DNA of 64,000 nt from Mycobacterium kiyosense. Lineage in GTDB: Bacteria > Actinomycetota > Actinomycetes > Mycobacteriales > Mycobacteriaceae. Positions within the stretch are counted from its first letter, which is position 1; every line of letters begins with the position of its first letter. Location: the NCBI GenBank assembly GCA_021654635.1, contig AP025179.1, forward strand, positions 1,984,001 through 2,048,000, written 5' to 3'. Shown piece by piece: positions 45,892 to 55,770 of this stretch. Under the pieces are notes generated by a model. It was not told where the DNA came from. It saw only the letters and a program-made list of their open reading frames with translations, and searched no databases. The translations under genes were made by a program, and so were the position numbers.

Positions 45892-46698
45892 GTGCCCGAA
45901 GGGCATACCCTGCACCGGCTGGCCCGGCTGCACCAGCGTCGCTTCGCCGGTGCTCCGGTGGCGGTGTCGAGCCCTCAGGGCCGCTTCGACGACGCGGCCG
46001 CAGTTGTCAACGGAAAGGTGCTGCGCCGCGCCAGCGCCTGGGGTAAACACCTTTTCCACCACTACGCCGGCGGACCGGTGGTGCACGTCCACCTCGGCCT
46101 CTACGGCACCTTCACCGAGTGGGAGCGACCAGCCGACGGGACGGTTCCGGAACCGGTAGGTCAGGTGCGGATGCGGATGATCGGCGCGGCATACGGCACG
46201 GACTTGCGTGGTCCCACGGTCTGCGAACTCCTCGACATCAGCCAGGTTGACGACGTGGTGGCCCGGCTGGGTCCCGACCCACTGCGCGCCGATGCCGACC
46301 CGGCCTGGCCGTGGCAGCGAATCAGCAAGTCGCGCAGGCCGATCGGTGCGCTGCTGATGGACCAGAGCGTGATCGCCGGGGTGGGCAACGTCTACCGCAA
46401 TGAGTTGTTGTTCCGGCACCGCATCGACCCGTACCGGCCCGGCCAGCAGATCTCCGAGCAGGAATTCGGCGCCGCATGGACCGACCTGGTCGCTCTGATG
46501 AAGGTGGGCCTGCGCCGCGGCAAGATCATCGTGGTGCGCCCCGAACACGACCACGGCGCCCCCTCGTACGGCCCTGGACGACCCCGTACCTACGTCTACC
46601 GCCGCGCCGGCGATCCGTGCCGGGTGTGCGGCGACACCGTGCGTACCGCGGTGTTGGACGGCCGAAATCTGTTCTGGTGCCCGACCTGCCAGACATGA
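45892..46698 (+). CDS. nei: Endonuclease VIII-like DNA glycosylase (Nei2)
   Basis: A 268-residue Fpg/Nei-family enzyme that removes oxidised bases and nicks the abasic site. The start [18 protein letters not shown] supplies the N-terminal Pro-Glu catalytic pair after removal of Met; [20 protein letters not shown] is the helix-two-turn-helix; the zinc finger has CRVCGDTV and FWCPTCQT. It differs from Fpg proteins by the PEGH start. Length equals that remembered for Rv2464c. GTG start, six bases after rpiB. Confidence 0.92.
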   Translation: MPEGHTLHRLARLHQRRFAGAPVAVSSPQGRFDDAAAVVNGKVLRRASAWGKHLFHHYAGGPVVHVHLGLYGTFTEWERPADGTVPEPVGQVRMRMIGAAYGTDLRGPTVCELLDISQVDDVVARLGPDPLRADADPAWPWQRISKSRRPIGALLMDQSVIAGVGNVYRNELLFRHRIDPYRPGQQISEQEFGAAWTDLVALMKVGLRRGKIIVVRPEHDHGAPSYGPGRPRTYVYRRAGDPCRVCGDTVRTAVLDGRNLFWCPTCQT

Positions 46699-46836
46699 CA
46701 TCGATCACAAGGTGTGTGACGGATTCGATCAAGCTTTAGACGAAACCTCAGGTCGCCGTGGTTGACAGGGAACTGGCAGAAAATTGGCCCGCGCGCTTCA
46801 GGTTGGCTACAGGTTTGCCTAGTAGGTCTAAAGATT

Positions 46837-47196
46837 ATGAAAACTTCATCATCACGCTTGGTTGCAACAGGTTTCGCGCTCGCCATCGGCTTGGGGGTCG
46901 CCGGTCTTGGCACCGCGGCAGACGCCGCGGCGGCGCCGACATCGTTCCCGCAATGGTGCCCGGGTGACTTCTGGGACCCCGGTTGGGGCGACAACTGGGA
47001 CGCATGGCACTGCCATGACAACGCGCGCTTCGACCACCCGGGAGGGCCCGGGGGACCCGGCGGGCCCGGCGAATTCCACGGCCCGGACGGCCCCGGCGGA
47101 CCCGGCGGGCCCGGTGGCCCGGGTGGTCCCGGCGGACCTGGCGGTCCCGGACCGGGCGGACCAGGTGGGCCTGGCGGGCCAGGTGGTCCCCGCTAG
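46837..47196 (+). CDS. Secreted protein with collagen-like Gly-Gly-Pro tail
   Basis: A 119-residue protein with a signal peptide ([20 protein letters not shown].. to ADAAAA, cleavage near residue 33). The short mature head [20 protein letters not shown] is rich in Trp, with a Cys pair, a head type common in mycobacterial small exported proteins. The tail from residue 68 is almost only Gly and Pro in GGP triplets, about 15 repeats with a few breaks, collagen-like Gly-X-Y. Whether it forms a triple helix or is a flexible stalk is unknown. A terminator hairpin follows the stop. Confidence 0.72.
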   Translation: MKTSSSRLVATGFALAIGLGVAGLGTAADAAAAPTSFPQWCPGDFWDPGWGDNWDAWHCHDNARFDHPGGPGGPGGPGEFHGPDGPGGPGGPGGPGGPGGPGGPGPGGPGGPGGPGGPR

Positions 47197-47215
47197 CAGC
47201 GTCCGATCAACCAGG

Positions 47216-47251
47216 CGCACCCTGTCGGCATCGTCCGGCAGGGTGCGTTTT
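47216..47251. terminator. Convergent terminator between the collagen-like gene and lipP
   Basis: CGCACCCTG (47216-47224) pairs exactly with CAGGGTGCG (47239-47247), a 9-bp GC-rich stem with a 14-base loop, followed by TTTT on the plus strand. It lies between two convergent genes and can serve the plus-strand transcript. Confidence 0.8.
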
Positions 47252-48450
47252 CAGTCGTCGCCCGGAATGACCCCGAGCGCGCGGTACACCTCGTTGCTCA
47301 GGGCGACGCTGCGCGGGTCGGCGTTGGCTTTGCTGGCGTCGAACCGGTTGGACACGTACCCATAGCCGATCCGATGTTCCAGGTCGACGAACGCGAACGA
47401 ACCACCCAGCCCGCCATGCCCGAACATCTTCGGGTTGGGGCCATTGATGCAGCGCTGATTGAGCATGTAGCCCAGGCCCCAGCCGTGATCGGCCACCCGG
47501 GGACCCAGCACCAGATCGGGTTCGAAGCCGCCCTGGCACTCGCGGACCAGATCCATGTGCTCGCGGCTGAGCAGCTTCTCCTGGGCCAGGGCGTTGTAGA
47601 ACGTCGCCATTCCCAGCGCGGACACCTGGCCGTTGGTACCGGGGAACTCGAGCTGACGCCACAGCTGCAGATTCTCGGTGTCCAGGTCGTCGTCGGCGAG
47701 GAAACCCATCGAGATCGCCATGCCCGCCTTGGGATGCTCGTCAAGGCTGGTCGGGTAACCCGGTGCCTGCAGTTCGGCCAGCAGCTGGCGACCGGTCGGC
47801 TTATTCACCCGCTCGGCGCAGCGTCGCTGTTCGGCGGGTGAGAGGCCGATGTGAACTTCGGCGCCGATCGGCTCGGCGATCTCGGTGCGCAGATACTGGC
47901 CGATGGTGCGGCCGGTGATGCGACGAAACACTTCGCCGACAATGAAGCCGAACGTGGTCATGTGGTAGCCCTGTGCGGTGCCGGGTTCCCACCACGGTTC
48001 GGCGACGGCCAGCTGCTCGCAGACGAAATCCCAGTCCAGCAGTTGCTCGGTGGTCAGCCGGGTACGCGGGCCGATGACGCCGGAGCGGTGGCTCATCACC
48101 ATGGCCAGCGTGATGTCTGCTTTGCCCGCCTGGCCGAACTCGGGCCAGTAGCGGGCGACCGGGGCATGCAGGTCCAGCTCGCCGCGGTCGGCGAGCTGGT
48201 GCACACAGGTGGAGGACAGCCCTTTGGTGCCGGAGAGCACCGTGGTCAGGGTGTCTTCCCGCCAGGGCCGGGTGCCGGCGGCGTCGGCTGAGCCACCCCA
48301 CAGGTTGACGACGAGATCGCCGTCGACCCAGACTGCGACCGCGGCGCCGACCTCGTGGCGCAGCGTGAAATTGCGCTCGAACGCGTCACGCACACCGGCG
48401 AATCGCGGCGCGCATGAGCCCTGGATGCTGACGCTTTGAACGTCGCTCAT
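47251..48450 (-). CDS. lipP: Serine beta-lactamase-like esterase LipP
   Basis: A 399-residue family VIII esterase with the class C beta-lactamase fold. Catalytic Ser-X-X-Lys is in VLSGTKGLSS near residue 75; the Tyr is in QGYHMTTFGF; the third box is MFGHGGLGGSFA in place of KTG. It should hydrolyse carboxyl esters. ATG 48450; stop at 47251 next to the shared terminator. It is near the remembered M. tuberculosis length (394). No signal peptide. It lies just beside the tRNA-Gly gene. Confidence 0.88.
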   Translation of the reverse strand: MSDVQSVSIQGSCAPRFAGVRDAFERNFTLRHEVGAAVAVWVDGDLVVNLWGGSADAAGTRPWREDTLTTVLSGTKGLSSTCVHQLADRGELDLHAPVARYWPEFGQAGKADITLAMVMSHRSGVIGPRTRLTTEQLLDWDFVCEQLAVAEPWWEPGTAQGYHMTTFGFIVGEVFRRITGRTIGQYLRTEIAEPIGAEVHIGLSPAEQRRCAERVNKPTGRQLLAELQAPGYPTSLDEHPKAGMAISMGFLADDDLDTENLQLWRQLEFPGTNGQVSALGMATFYNALAQEKLLSREHMDLVRECQGGFEPDLVLGPRVADHGWGLGYMLNQRCINGPNPKMFGHGGLGGSFAFVDLEHRIGYGYVSNRFDASKANADPRSVALSNEVYRALGVIPGDD

Positions 48451-48482
48451 GGCGCCTCTCTGTCGAGCAAATGGTCGCCCAG

Positions 48483-48553
48483 AGCGGGCGACGGGAATCG
48501 AACCCGCGTAGCTAGTTTGGAAGACTAGGGCTCTACCATTGAGCTACGCCCGC
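48483..48553 (-). tRNA. tRNA-Gly (anticodon TCC)
   Basis: On the minus strand: acceptor GCGGGCG/CGCCCGC, D arm GCTC-GAGC, anticodon loop CTTCCAA with stem CTAGT/ACTAG (anticodon TCC), T arm with GGTTCGATTCC, discriminator T. Length 71 bases, typical for Gly. CCA is not encoded. All stems are intact. Confidence 0.95.
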
Positions 48554-48696
48554 ATGTATTAGTCGAGCGAGACTGTACGTGGTGCTGCAGATCAAATCTA
48601 ATCGACGCTGATGCGTGACCGCTCTGTGAGGTTGCGGACAGCCTGGAGGTCGATGCGGGTCCGGTGTGGCCGGGCCGTAGGATCGCGAGGTCACCG

Positions 48697-48770
48697 CGGG
48701 GTGTAGCGCAGCTTGGTAGCGCATCCGCTTTGGGAGCGGAAGGCCGCAGGTTCAAATCCTGTCACCCCGA
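48697..48770 (+). tRNA. tRNA-Pro (anticodon TGG)
   Basis: Acceptor CGGGGTG/CACCCCG, D arm GCGC..GCGC, anticodon loop TTTGGGA with stem TCCGC/GCGGA (anticodon TGG), T arm with GGTTCAAATCC, discriminator A; 74 bases. It lies 54 bp upstream of the trigger factor gene on the same strand. Confidence 0.95.
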
Positions 48771-48824
48771 CCCGCCCGACAAGCGCACCGCCGCGCGCCG
48801 GAACTACACATCGAGGAGCATGCC

Positions 48825-50294
48825 GTGAAAAGCACCGTCAAGCAGTTGAGCCCCACCCGGGTTCGCATCAACGTGGAGGTGCCGTTCACCGAACTCGAAC
48901 CCGACTTCCAGCGGGCCTACAAGGAGCTGGCCAAGCAGGTCAGGCTGCCCGGTTTCCGGCCCGGCAAGGCCCCGGCGCGGTTGCTCGAGGCGCGCTTCGG
49001 CCGTGAAGCGCTGCTCGACCAGGTCGTCGAGGATGCCGTACCCAGCCGTTACGGTCAGGCGCTCACCGAGTCCGACGTGCAGCCGATCGGTCGCCCCAAC
49101 ATCCAGGTGACCAAGAAGGAGTACGGCGAGGAACTGCAGTTCTTCGCCGAGGTCGACGTTCGTCCCAAGCTGGAGATTCCCGACCTGGACGCGTTGACGG
49201 TCTCCGTCGACCCGATCGAGGTCACCGACGAAGAGGTCGACGCCGAACTGGAGTCCCTGCGCGCCCGGTTCGGCACCCTGACCGGGGTGGACCGGCCCGT
49301 GCAAACCGGCGACTTCGTCTCGATCGACCTGTCGGCCACCGTTGACGGCGAAGAGGTGCCCAACGCCGCCGCCGAGGGGCTGTCCCATGAGGTCGGCTCC
49401 GGTCGGCTGATCGCCGGTCTGGACGACGCGCTGGTCGGTCTGGCCGTGGACGAGTCGAAGGTTTTCACGGCGCAGCTGGCGAGCGGTGAGCACGCCGGCA
49501 AGGATGCTGAGGTCACCGTCACGGTCAAGTCGATCAAAGAACGCGAACTGCCCGATCCCGACGACGAATTCGCCCAGCTCGCCAGCGAGTTCGACACCAT
49601 CGAGGAGCTCCGCACCAGCCTGCGCGAGCAGGTGCGCAACGTCAAGAAGGCCAAGCAGGCCGATCAGATCCGCAATGCCGCGCTCGACGCCCTGCTCGAG
49701 CAGGTCGAGGTGCCGGTGCCGGACGCCGTGGTGCGGTCGCAGATCGAAGAGACCCTGCAGGCGGCGATGGGCGGCTTGAACAACGACGAGAGCAAGTTCA
49801 ACGAACTGCTCGAACAGCAAGGCAGTTCGCGGTCGGAGTTCGACGCCGAGACCCGCGCCGCCGCGGAGAAGAACGTCAAGCGGCAATTGCTGCTCGACGC
49901 CATCGCCGACGAACTCGACGTGCAGGTGGGTCAGGAGGACCTGACCGAACGGCTGGTGTTGACGTCGCGGCAGTACGGCATCGAGCCGCAGCAGCTGTTC
50001 GCCTATCTGCAGGAGAACAATCAGCTGGCCGCCATGTTCGCCGACGTGCGGCGGGGCCTGGCGGTTGCGGCGGTGGTGGAGAAGGCGACGGTCACCGACA
50101 GCGACGGCAACGCGATCGACACCGGCGAGTTGTTCGGCAGGCGCCACACGGACCACGAGCACGACCATGACCACGAGCACGACCATGACCATGACCATGA
50201 CCATGACCATGACAGCGTCGTCGACTCGGACGAGGATGCCGACGACGCGGCCGACGACGTGGCCGATGACGAAGCCGACGCACCCACCGCATGA
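48825..50294 (+). CDS. tig: Trigger factor with His-Asp repeat tail
   Basis: A 489-residue ribosome-bound chaperone and peptidyl-prolyl isomerase. The N-terminal ribosome-binding signature [20 protein letters not shown] is near residues 44-63; the FKBP-type domain starts around [20 protein letters not shown]; the C-terminal helical chaperone arms follow. The end is unusual: residues 442-464 are alternating His and Asp/Glu ([18 protein letters not shown]), then an Asp-rich stretch. Mycobacterial trigger factors have acidic ends, but this His-rich run may bind metal such as nickel or zinc. About 23 residues longer than remembered for M. tuberculosis. GTG start after GAGGAGCATGCC. It heads the tig-clpP1-clpP2-clpX block. 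Confidence 0.92.
   Translation: MKSTVKQLSPTRVRINVEVPFTELEPDFQRAYKELAKQVRLPGFRPGKAPARLLEARFGREALLDQVVEDAVPSRYGQALTESDVQPIGRPNIQVTKKEYGEELQFFAEVDVRPKLEIPDLDALTVSVDPIEVTDEEVDAELESLRARFGTLTGVDRPVQTGDFVSIDLSATVDGEEVPNAAAEGLSHEVGSGRLIAGLDDALVGLAVDESKVFTAQLASGEHAGKDAEVTVTVKSIKERELPDPDDEFAQLASEFDTIEELRTSLREQVRNVKKAKQADQIRNAALDALLEQVEVPVPDAVVRSQIEETLQAAMGGLNNDESKFNELLEQQGSSRSEFDAETRAAAEKNVKRQLLLDAIADELDVQVGQEDLTERLVLTSRQYGIEPQQLFAYLQENNQLAAMFADVRRGLAVAAVVEKATVTDSDGNAIDTGELFGRRHTDHEHDHDHEHDHDHDHDHDHDSVVDSDEDADDAADDVADDEADAPTA
50149..50212 (+). repeat. ACCATG/ACGAGC hexamer repeats in tig
   Basis: Ten or so 6-bp units, mostly GACCAT with some GACCACGAGCAC variants, encode the His-Asp tail. It is a microsatellite able to change length in frame. 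Confidence 0.8.
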
Positions 50295-50305
50295 CGCTGT
50301 GAGCG
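50295..50305. promoter_or_regulatory. CGCT-N3-AGCG palindrome upstream of clpP1
   Basis: CGCTGTGAGCG starts directly after the tig stop, 89 bp upstream of the clpP1 start. ClgR, the activator of clp genes in actinobacteria, binds sites with CGC/GCG arms, so this is a candidate. The match to a defined consensus is not established here. Confidence 0.3.
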
Positions 50306-50393
50306 AACGCGCCCGTCTCAGGTGGTCAAAGGACGGGTCTGGTTGGTTAGTGTCGGTGAAACAAGCAACGCGAAGAAAGCAGGTGTCCCCGCT

Positions 50394-51002
50394 GTGAGCA
50401 AAGCGTCTGATATGCGTTCCAACTCGATGGGTCTGAACCTCACGGACTCCGTCTATGAGCGCTTGCTCTCCGAGCGCATCATCTTCTTGGGTTCGGAGGT
50501 GAACGATGAGGTCGCCAACCGGTTGTGCGCACAGATCCTGCTGCTCGCCGCCGAGGACGCCGACAAAGACATCAACCTCTACATCAACTCACCGGGCGGA
50601 TCGATCAGCGCCGGAATGGCGATCTACGACACCATGGTGCTGGCTCCGTGCGACATCGCCACCTACGCGATGGGCATGGCAGCGTCGATGGGTGAGTTCC
50701 TGCTCGCCGCGGGCACCAAGGGCAAGCGTTACGCGCTGCCGCACGCCCGCATCCTGATGCACCAGCCGCTTGGTGGCGTGACAGGTAGCGCTGCCGACAT
50801 CGCCATTCAGGCCGAGCAGTTCGCGGTCATCAAGAAGGAAATGTTCCGCCTCAACGCGGAATTCACCGGGCAGTCGATCGAGCGCATCGAGGCGGATTCG
50901 GACCGCGACCGCTGGTTCACCGCACCGGAGGCCCTGGAATACGGGTTCGTCGACCACATCATCACCCGCGCCGCCCACATCACCAACGGAGAAGCCCAGT
51001 GA
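50394..51002 (+). CDS. clpP1: ATP-dependent Clp protease proteolytic subunit 1
   Basis: A 202-residue serine protease subunit. Catalytic Ser98 is in [11 protein letters not shown], His in [11 protein letters not shown], and Asp in the C-terminal part (ADSDRDRW). GTG 50394 is chosen as start ([11 protein letters not shown]) because it puts Ser at 98 as in M. tuberculosis ClpP1; an in-frame upstream start is less likely. It forms a mixed ClpP1P2 barrel that works with ClpX or ClpC1. Its stop overlaps the clpP2 start by four bases, ensuring equal synthesis of both rings. Confidence 0.95.
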   Translation: MSKASDMRSNSMGLNLTDSVYERLLSERIIFLGSEVNDEVANRLCAQILLLAAEDADKDINLYINSPGGSISAGMAIYDTMVLAPCDIATYAMGMAASMGEFLLAAGTKGKRYALPHARILMHQPLGGVTGSAADIAIQAEQFAVIKKEMFRLNAEFTGQSIERIEADSDRDRWFTAPEALEYGFVDHIITRAAHITNGEAQ

Positions 51003-51634
51003 ACCCTCAGATCCAGCCTCAGGCGCGCTACATCCTGCCGTCGTTCATCGAGCACTCCAGCTTCGGTGTCAAAGAGTCCAACCCGTACAACAAGCTGTTC
51101 GAGGAACGCATCATCTTCCTCGGCGTCCAGGTGGACGACGCTTCGGCCAACGACATCATGGCGCAGCTGTTGGTGCTCGAGTCGCTGGATCCCGACCGCG
51201 ACATCACCATGTACATCAACTCGCCGGGCGGTGGTTTCACTTCGCTGATGGCGATCTACGACACCATGCAGTACGTGCGTGCCGACATCCAGACCGTGTG
51301 CCTGGGTCAGGCCGCGTCCGCGGCCGCGGTGCTGCTGGCCGCCGGAACTCCGGGTAAGCGGATGGCGCTGCCCAACGCGCGGGTGCTGATCCACCAGCCG
51401 TCGCTGTCGGGTGTGATCCAGGGACAGTTCTCCGACCTGGAGATCCAGGCCGCCGAGATCGAGCGGATGCGGACCCTGATGGAGACCACGCTGGCCCGCC
51501 ATACCAATAAGGACCCCGAGGTGATCCGCAAGGACACCGACCGGGACAAGATCCTGACCGCCGAGGACGCCAAGGAGTACGGGATCATCGACACCGTTCT
51601 CGAATACCGGAAGCTGTCCGCCCAGAACGCCTGA
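50999..51634 (+). CDS. clpP2: ATP-dependent Clp protease proteolytic subunit 2
   Basis: A 211-residue partner of ClpP1. The catalytic Ser lies in [16 protein letters not shown], the His in [12 protein letters not shown], and Asp in [11 protein letters not shown]. The ClpX-binding hydrophobic pockets reside on this ring in M. tuberculosis. GTG start in a GTGA overlap with clpP1. It is followed by about 410 bp before clpX, where M. tuberculosis has extra genes as I remember; none is visible here. Confidence 0.95.
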   Translation: MNPQIQPQARYILPSFIEHSSFGVKESNPYNKLFEERIIFLGVQVDDASANDIMAQLLVLESLDPDRDITMYINSPGGGFTSLMAIYDTMQYVRADIQTVCLGQAASAAAVLLAAGTPGKRMALPNARVLIHQPSLSGVIQGQFSDLEIQAAEIERMRTLMETTLARHTNKDPEVIRKDTDRDKILTAEDAKEYGIIDTVLEYRKLSAQNA

Positions 51635-52044
51635 GATTTCGGCGGGCGCTGAGAAGGTGCAGTCGACTCCGTAACATCGATGAGCGTGGCGAGCACTGAA
51701 CAGTCTCGGTCGATCCGACGACGGATGTCAGCCGCCGACGGCGGCCGGTCCGCCTCCTGCCGGTCGACTTGGCCGCTAGACACGCAGCGTCCGCTAGCCT
51801 CGATGGCATCACGACCGCGACACGCCAGAGACACGTATTGCGCGTCCCGACAAGTGACCGACGTGGTCTGGCGATATGTTCTTTCTGCACGCGGTAGAAG
51901 TACCGACCAAGTGATTACAGCGAATACCAAGGAAGCTATTCGGCGTTAACGGTCGCGAGGGGCCGGAGCTAACGGGTAGCGTCGTGGGATACACGCGGCA
52001 GGCAAGACGATACGGCGATAACAGGAAGTAGGCCCTGAAGCATC
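51635..52044. other. Intergenic region clpP2-clpX
   Basis: No convincing gene on either strand. An 89-codon plus-strand frame (51680-51949) has no ribosome binding site or motif. The stretch presumably holds the clpX promoter; I see no clear elements. Base composition is somewhat less GC-rich than the flanking genes. Confidence 0.45.
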
Positions 52045-53325
52045 ATGGCGCGCATCGGAGACGGCGGTGACTTGCTGAAGTGCTCGTTCTGCGGGAAGAG
52101 TCAAAAGCAGGTCAAGAAACTCATCGCGGGTCCCGGGGTGTACATCTGCGATGAATGCATCGACCTGTGCAACGAGATCATCGAAGAAGAACTCGCCGAC
52201 GCCGACGATGTGAAGCTGGACGAGCTGCCCAAGCCCATCGAGATCCGGGACTTCCTGGAGGGTTACGTCATCGGGCAGGACACGGCCAAGCGGACCTTGG
52301 CGGTGGCCGTCTACAACCACTACAAGCGCATCCAGGCCGGCGAGAAGGGCCGCGACTCGCGCTACGAACCGGTCGAGCTGACCAAGTCCAACATCCTGAT
52401 GTTGGGGCCCACCGGCTGTGGCAAAACCTACCTGGCCCAGACGCTGGCCAAGATGCTCAACGTTCCGTTCGCCATCGCCGACGCCACCGCGCTGACCGAG
52501 GCCGGGTACGTCGGTGAAGACGTCGAGAACATCCTGCTCAAACTCATCCAGGCCGCGGACTACGACGTCAAGCGCGCCGAGACCGGCATCATCTACATCG
52601 ACGAGGTGGACAAGATCGCCCGCAAGAGCGAGAACCCGTCGATCACCCGCGACGTCTCGGGCGAGGGCGTTCAGCAGGCGCTGCTGAAGATCCTGGAAGG
52701 CACCCAGGCGTCGGTTCCGCCGCAGGGCGGTCGCAAGCATCCGCACCAGGAGTTCATCCAGATCGACACCACCAACGTGCTGTTCATCGTTGCGGGCGCG
52801 TTCGCGGGTCTGGAAAAGATCATTTACGAGCGGGTCGGCAAGCGCGGGCTGGGCTTCGGCGCCGAGGTGCGCTCCAAGGCCGAGATCGACACCACCGACC
52901 ACTTCGCCGAAGTGATGCCCGAGGACTTGATCAAGTTCGGCCTGATCCCGGAGTTCATCGGCCGGCTTCCGGTGGTCGCCTCGGTCACCAACCTGGACAA
53001 GGAGTCGTTGGTCAAGATCCTGTCCGAACCCAAGAACGCGTTGGTCAAGCAGTACACCCGTTTGTTCGAGATGGACAACGTGGAGCTGGAGTTCACCGAC
53101 GACGCGCTCGAGGCGATCGCCGACCAGGCGATCCACCGTGGCACCGGCGCCCGCGGGCTGCGCGCGATCATGGAAGAAGTGCTGCTGCCGGTGATGTACG
53201 ACATCCCGAGCCGGGACGACGTCGCCAAGGTGGTGGTCACGAAGGAAACCGTGCAGGACAACGTGCTCCCGACGATCGTGCCGCGCAAGCAGTCGCGTAG
53301 CGAGCGACGCGACAAGTCCGCCTAG
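52045..53325 (+). CDS. clpX: ATP-dependent Clp protease ATP-binding subunit ClpX
   Basis: A 426-residue AAA+ unfoldase, the length known for mycobacterial ClpX. The N-terminal zinc domain has CSFCGKSQ and CDECIDLC; Walker A is [13 protein letters not shown]; Walker B is [13 protein letters not shown]; the substrate-gripping RKH loop appears in GGRKHPHQE; ClpP is bound through the loop around [14 protein letters not shown]. It delivers tagged or damaged proteins to ClpP1P2. The start ATG 52045 follows GGAAGTAGGCCCTGAAGC. It is separated from clpP2 by 410 bp and has its own promoter region. Confidence 0.95.
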   Translation: MARIGDGGDLLKCSFCGKSQKQVKKLIAGPGVYICDECIDLCNEIIEEELADADDVKLDELPKPIEIRDFLEGYVIGQDTAKRTLAVAVYNHYKRIQAGEKGRDSRYEPVELTKSNILMLGPTGCGKTYLAQTLAKMLNVPFAIADATALTEAGYVGEDVENILLKLIQAADYDVKRAETGIIYIDEVDKIARKSENPSITRDVSGEGVQQALLKILEGTQASVPPQGGRKHPHQEFIQIDTTNVLFIVAGAFAGLEKIIYERVGKRGLGFGAEVRSKAEIDTTDHFAEVMPEDLIKFGLIPEFIGRLPVVASVTNLDKESLVKILSEPKNALVKQYTRLFEMDNVELEFTDDALEAIADQAIHRGTGARGLRAIMEEVLLPVMYDIPSRDDVAKVVVTKETVQDNVLPTIVPRKQSRSERRDKSA

Positions 53326-53771
53326 CCTGCGAGCTGCGGCGCCGTGTGCGCGCCGGCAGGTAGAAACGCGTTGCGCGAAGGTCCACGAAGGCGCGGCAAA
53401 ACGGTGCTGCGACCGTGCATTTGTGCGCGCTCGCCGCGATCTAGACCTGCGCGTTGGCGACAGGGCCAGGCACCGCAGCTCGCCCGCGCGCCCGCTGACG
53501 CGGCCGCCGCTTGATCCGACGGACCGCAAATTCGGTGCAAAATTCCACCGAAAGTGACGAAAACCACAGTTTTGTCTGTGCTGCCCGCCGCCGCCACCCT
53601 GACATGTGCTTTTGCCCGCATACTCGCCGGTAACGGCGACGTGGAGTTGACCAGCAATCCTTAGAGAAGTGTCATAATTGGTACTTGCAGTGACACCAAA
53701 AACGTGATGGCGGTAAGGCACTTCGGCGCGCGTAATCTACAAGCTGCCGCGGAGTGCATATCCGGTGGCTA
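53326..53771. promoter_or_regulatory. Intergenic region clpX-korA with inverted repeat
   Basis: No supported gene. GTGTCA (53669-53674) and TGACAC (53691-53696) form a perfect inverted repeat with a 16-base spacer about 75 bp upstream of the korA start, and CATAAT at 53673-53678 could serve as -10. The site may be an operator for korAB. Confidence 0.4.
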
Positions 53772-55733
53772 ATGGAAGGCGGAGACGTGAATCCGAACGG
53801 CAACGGTGCCGGGACTGAGTCTCATAACGGATCCAGCAGGCAACGGCTGGAGAACGTCGTTATCCGGTTCGCCGGAGACTCCGGCGACGGCATGCAGCTC
53901 ACCGGCGACCGATTCACCTCGGAGGCTGCACTTTTCGGCAATGACCTGGCTACCCAGCCGAACTACCCGGCCGAGATCCGCGCACCCGCGGGGACCCTAC
54001 CCGGCGTCTCGTCCTTCCAGATCCAGATCGCCGACTACGACATCCTGACCGCCGGTGACCGGCCCGACGTGCTGGTGGCGATGAACCCGGCGGCACTGAA
54101 AGCCAATCTCGGCGACCTGCCGCGCGGCGGAATGGTGATCGCGAATTCCGACGAATTCACCAAACGCAACTTGACGAAGGTCGGTTACATCACCAATCCG
54201 CTGGAGAGCGACGAACTCGAGGAATACGTCGTCCATGCCGTCCCCATGACGACGCTCACCCTGGGCGCAGTCGAGGCGATCGGCGCGACGAAGAAGGATG
54301 GCCAGCGCGCCAAGAACATGTTCGCGCTGGGCCTGCTGTCGTGGATGTACGGGCGGCCGATCCAGACCAGTGAGAACTTCATCCGGGAAAAGTTCGTCCG
54401 CAAACCCGACGTCGCCGAGGCCAACGTGTTGGCGCTCAAAGCGGGGTGGAACTACGGCGAAACCACCGAAGCTTTCGGCACCACCTATGAGGTGTCCAAG
54501 GCTTCCCTACCGGCCGGCGAGTACCGCCAGATCTCAGGCAACACCGCGATGGCGTACGGCATCGTCACCGCCGGCCGATTGGCCGACAAGCAGGTCATGC
54601 TCGGCAGCTACCCGATCACCCCGGCGTCGGACATCCTGCACGAGCTGTCCAAGCACAAGAACTTCAACGTGATCACCTTCCAGGCCGAGGACGAGATCGG
54701 CGGCATCTGCTCGGCCATCGGCGCGTCCTACGGCGGCGCGCTGGGTGTCACCAGCACGTCGGGCCCCGGCGTCTCGCTCAAGTCGGAAGCCATGGGCCTG
54801 GCCGTGATGACCGAGCTGCCGTTGATCGTCATCGACGTTCAGCGCGGCGGCCCGTCGACGGGTCTGCCCACCAAGACCGAGCAGGCCGACCTGCTGCAGG
54901 CGCTGTTCGGGCGCAACGGCGAGTCGCCGGTCGCGGTGGTGGCTCCCCGGTCGCCGTCGGACTGCTTCGAGACCGCCATCGAGGCGGTGCGGATCGCGGT
55001 GTCCTACCACACTCCGGTGATCGTGCTGTCCGACGGAGCGATCGCCAACGGCTCGGAGCCGTGGCGCATTCCGGACATCAGCTCGCTCCCGCCGATCATC
55101 CATAAGTTCGCCAAGCCGGGCGAGCCGTTCCAACCGTATGCCCGCGACCCGGAGACCCTGGCCCGGCAGTTCGCCGTCCCCGGGACACCCGGTTTGGAAC
55201 ACCGCATCGGTGGTCTGGAGGCCGCCAACGGCTCGGGTGCCATCTCCTACGAGCCGGTCAACCACGATCTGATGGTCCGTATCCGCCAAGCGAAGATCGA
55301 CGGCATCAGCGTTCCGGATCTCGAGGTCGACGACCCCACCAACGATGCCGAGTTGCTGTTGATCGGCTGGGGCAGTTCCTACGGGCCGATCGGGGAAGCC
55401 TGCCGACGCGCGCGGCGCAAGGGCATCAAGGTCGCCCACGCCCACCTGCGCTACCTCAACCCGTTCCCGGCCAACCTCGGTTCGGTGCTGAGGCGCTACC
55501 CGCAGGTGGTGTGTCCGGAGATGAACCTGGGTCAGTTGGCGATGCTGTTGCGGGCGAAATATCTGGTCGACGTGCAGTCGGTCAGCAAGGTGCATGGTCT
55601 GTCGTTCCTGGCCGACGAGGTGGGCCGGATCATCCGTGCCGCGCTGGGCGGGACGCTGGCCGAGATCGAACAGGACAAGGCGATGGTCGCCCGCTTGTCG
55701 GCGGCCACGGTCGGAGCGGGTGCGGACGCATGA
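53772..55733 (+). CDS. korA: 2-oxoglutarate:ferredoxin oxidoreductase subunit alpha
   Basis: A 653-residue fused gamma-alpha subunit of the CoA- and ferredoxin-dependent 2-oxoacid oxidoreductase, which makes succinyl-CoA in an oxygen-tolerant TCA variant. The gamma domain opens with IRFAGDSGDGMQLTGDRF; the alpha domain has GSYPITPASDIL, FQAEDEIGGICSAIGASYGG and TSTSGPGVSLKSEAMGLA (pyrimidine-binding and YPITP motifs). ATG 53772 gives the length I recall for M. tuberculosis KorA; GTG 53787 has a better ribosome binding site. korB follows after 37 bp. Confidence 0.93.
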   Translation: MEGGDVNPNGNGAGTESHNGSSRQRLENVVIRFAGDSGDGMQLTGDRFTSEAALFGNDLATQPNYPAEIRAPAGTLPGVSSFQIQIADYDILTAGDRPDVLVAMNPAALKANLGDLPRGGMVIANSDEFTKRNLTKVGYITNPLESDELEEYVVHAVPMTTLTLGAVEAIGATKKDGQRAKNMFALGLLSWMYGRPIQTSENFIREKFVRKPDVAEANVLALKAGWNYGETTEAFGTTYEVSKASLPAGEYRQISGNTAMAYGIVTAGRLADKQVMLGSYPITPASDILHELSKHKNFNVITFQAEDEIGGICSAIGASYGGALGVTSTSGPGVSLKSEAMGLAVMTELPLIVIDVQRGGPSTGLPTKTEQADLLQALFGRNGESPVAVVAPRSPSDCFETAIEAVRIAVSYHTPVIVLSDGAIANGSEPWRIPDISSLPPIIHKFAKPGEPFQPYARDPETLARQFAVPGTPGLEHRIGGLEAANGSGAISYEPVNHDLMVRIRQAKIDGISVPDLEVDDPTNDAELLLIGWGSSYGPIGEACRRARRKGIKVAHAHLRYLNPFPANLGSVLRRYPQVVCPEMNLGQLAMLLRAKYLVDVQSVSKVHGLSFLADEVGRIIRAALGGTLAEIEQDKAMVARLSAATVGAGADA

Positions 55734-55770
55734 CTCGTTCGGAGCGAAGCAATAAGGAGGAGCGGCGCTC

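Noticed and set aside
44434..46701. 755-codon minus-strand frame opposite PE_PGRS, Rv2466c, rpiB and nei
   Set aside because: It is the mirror of four well-identified genes; no motif.
51680..51949. 89-codon plus-strand frame between clpP2 and clpX
   Set aside because: Low complexity, no ribosome binding site and no recognisable motif.
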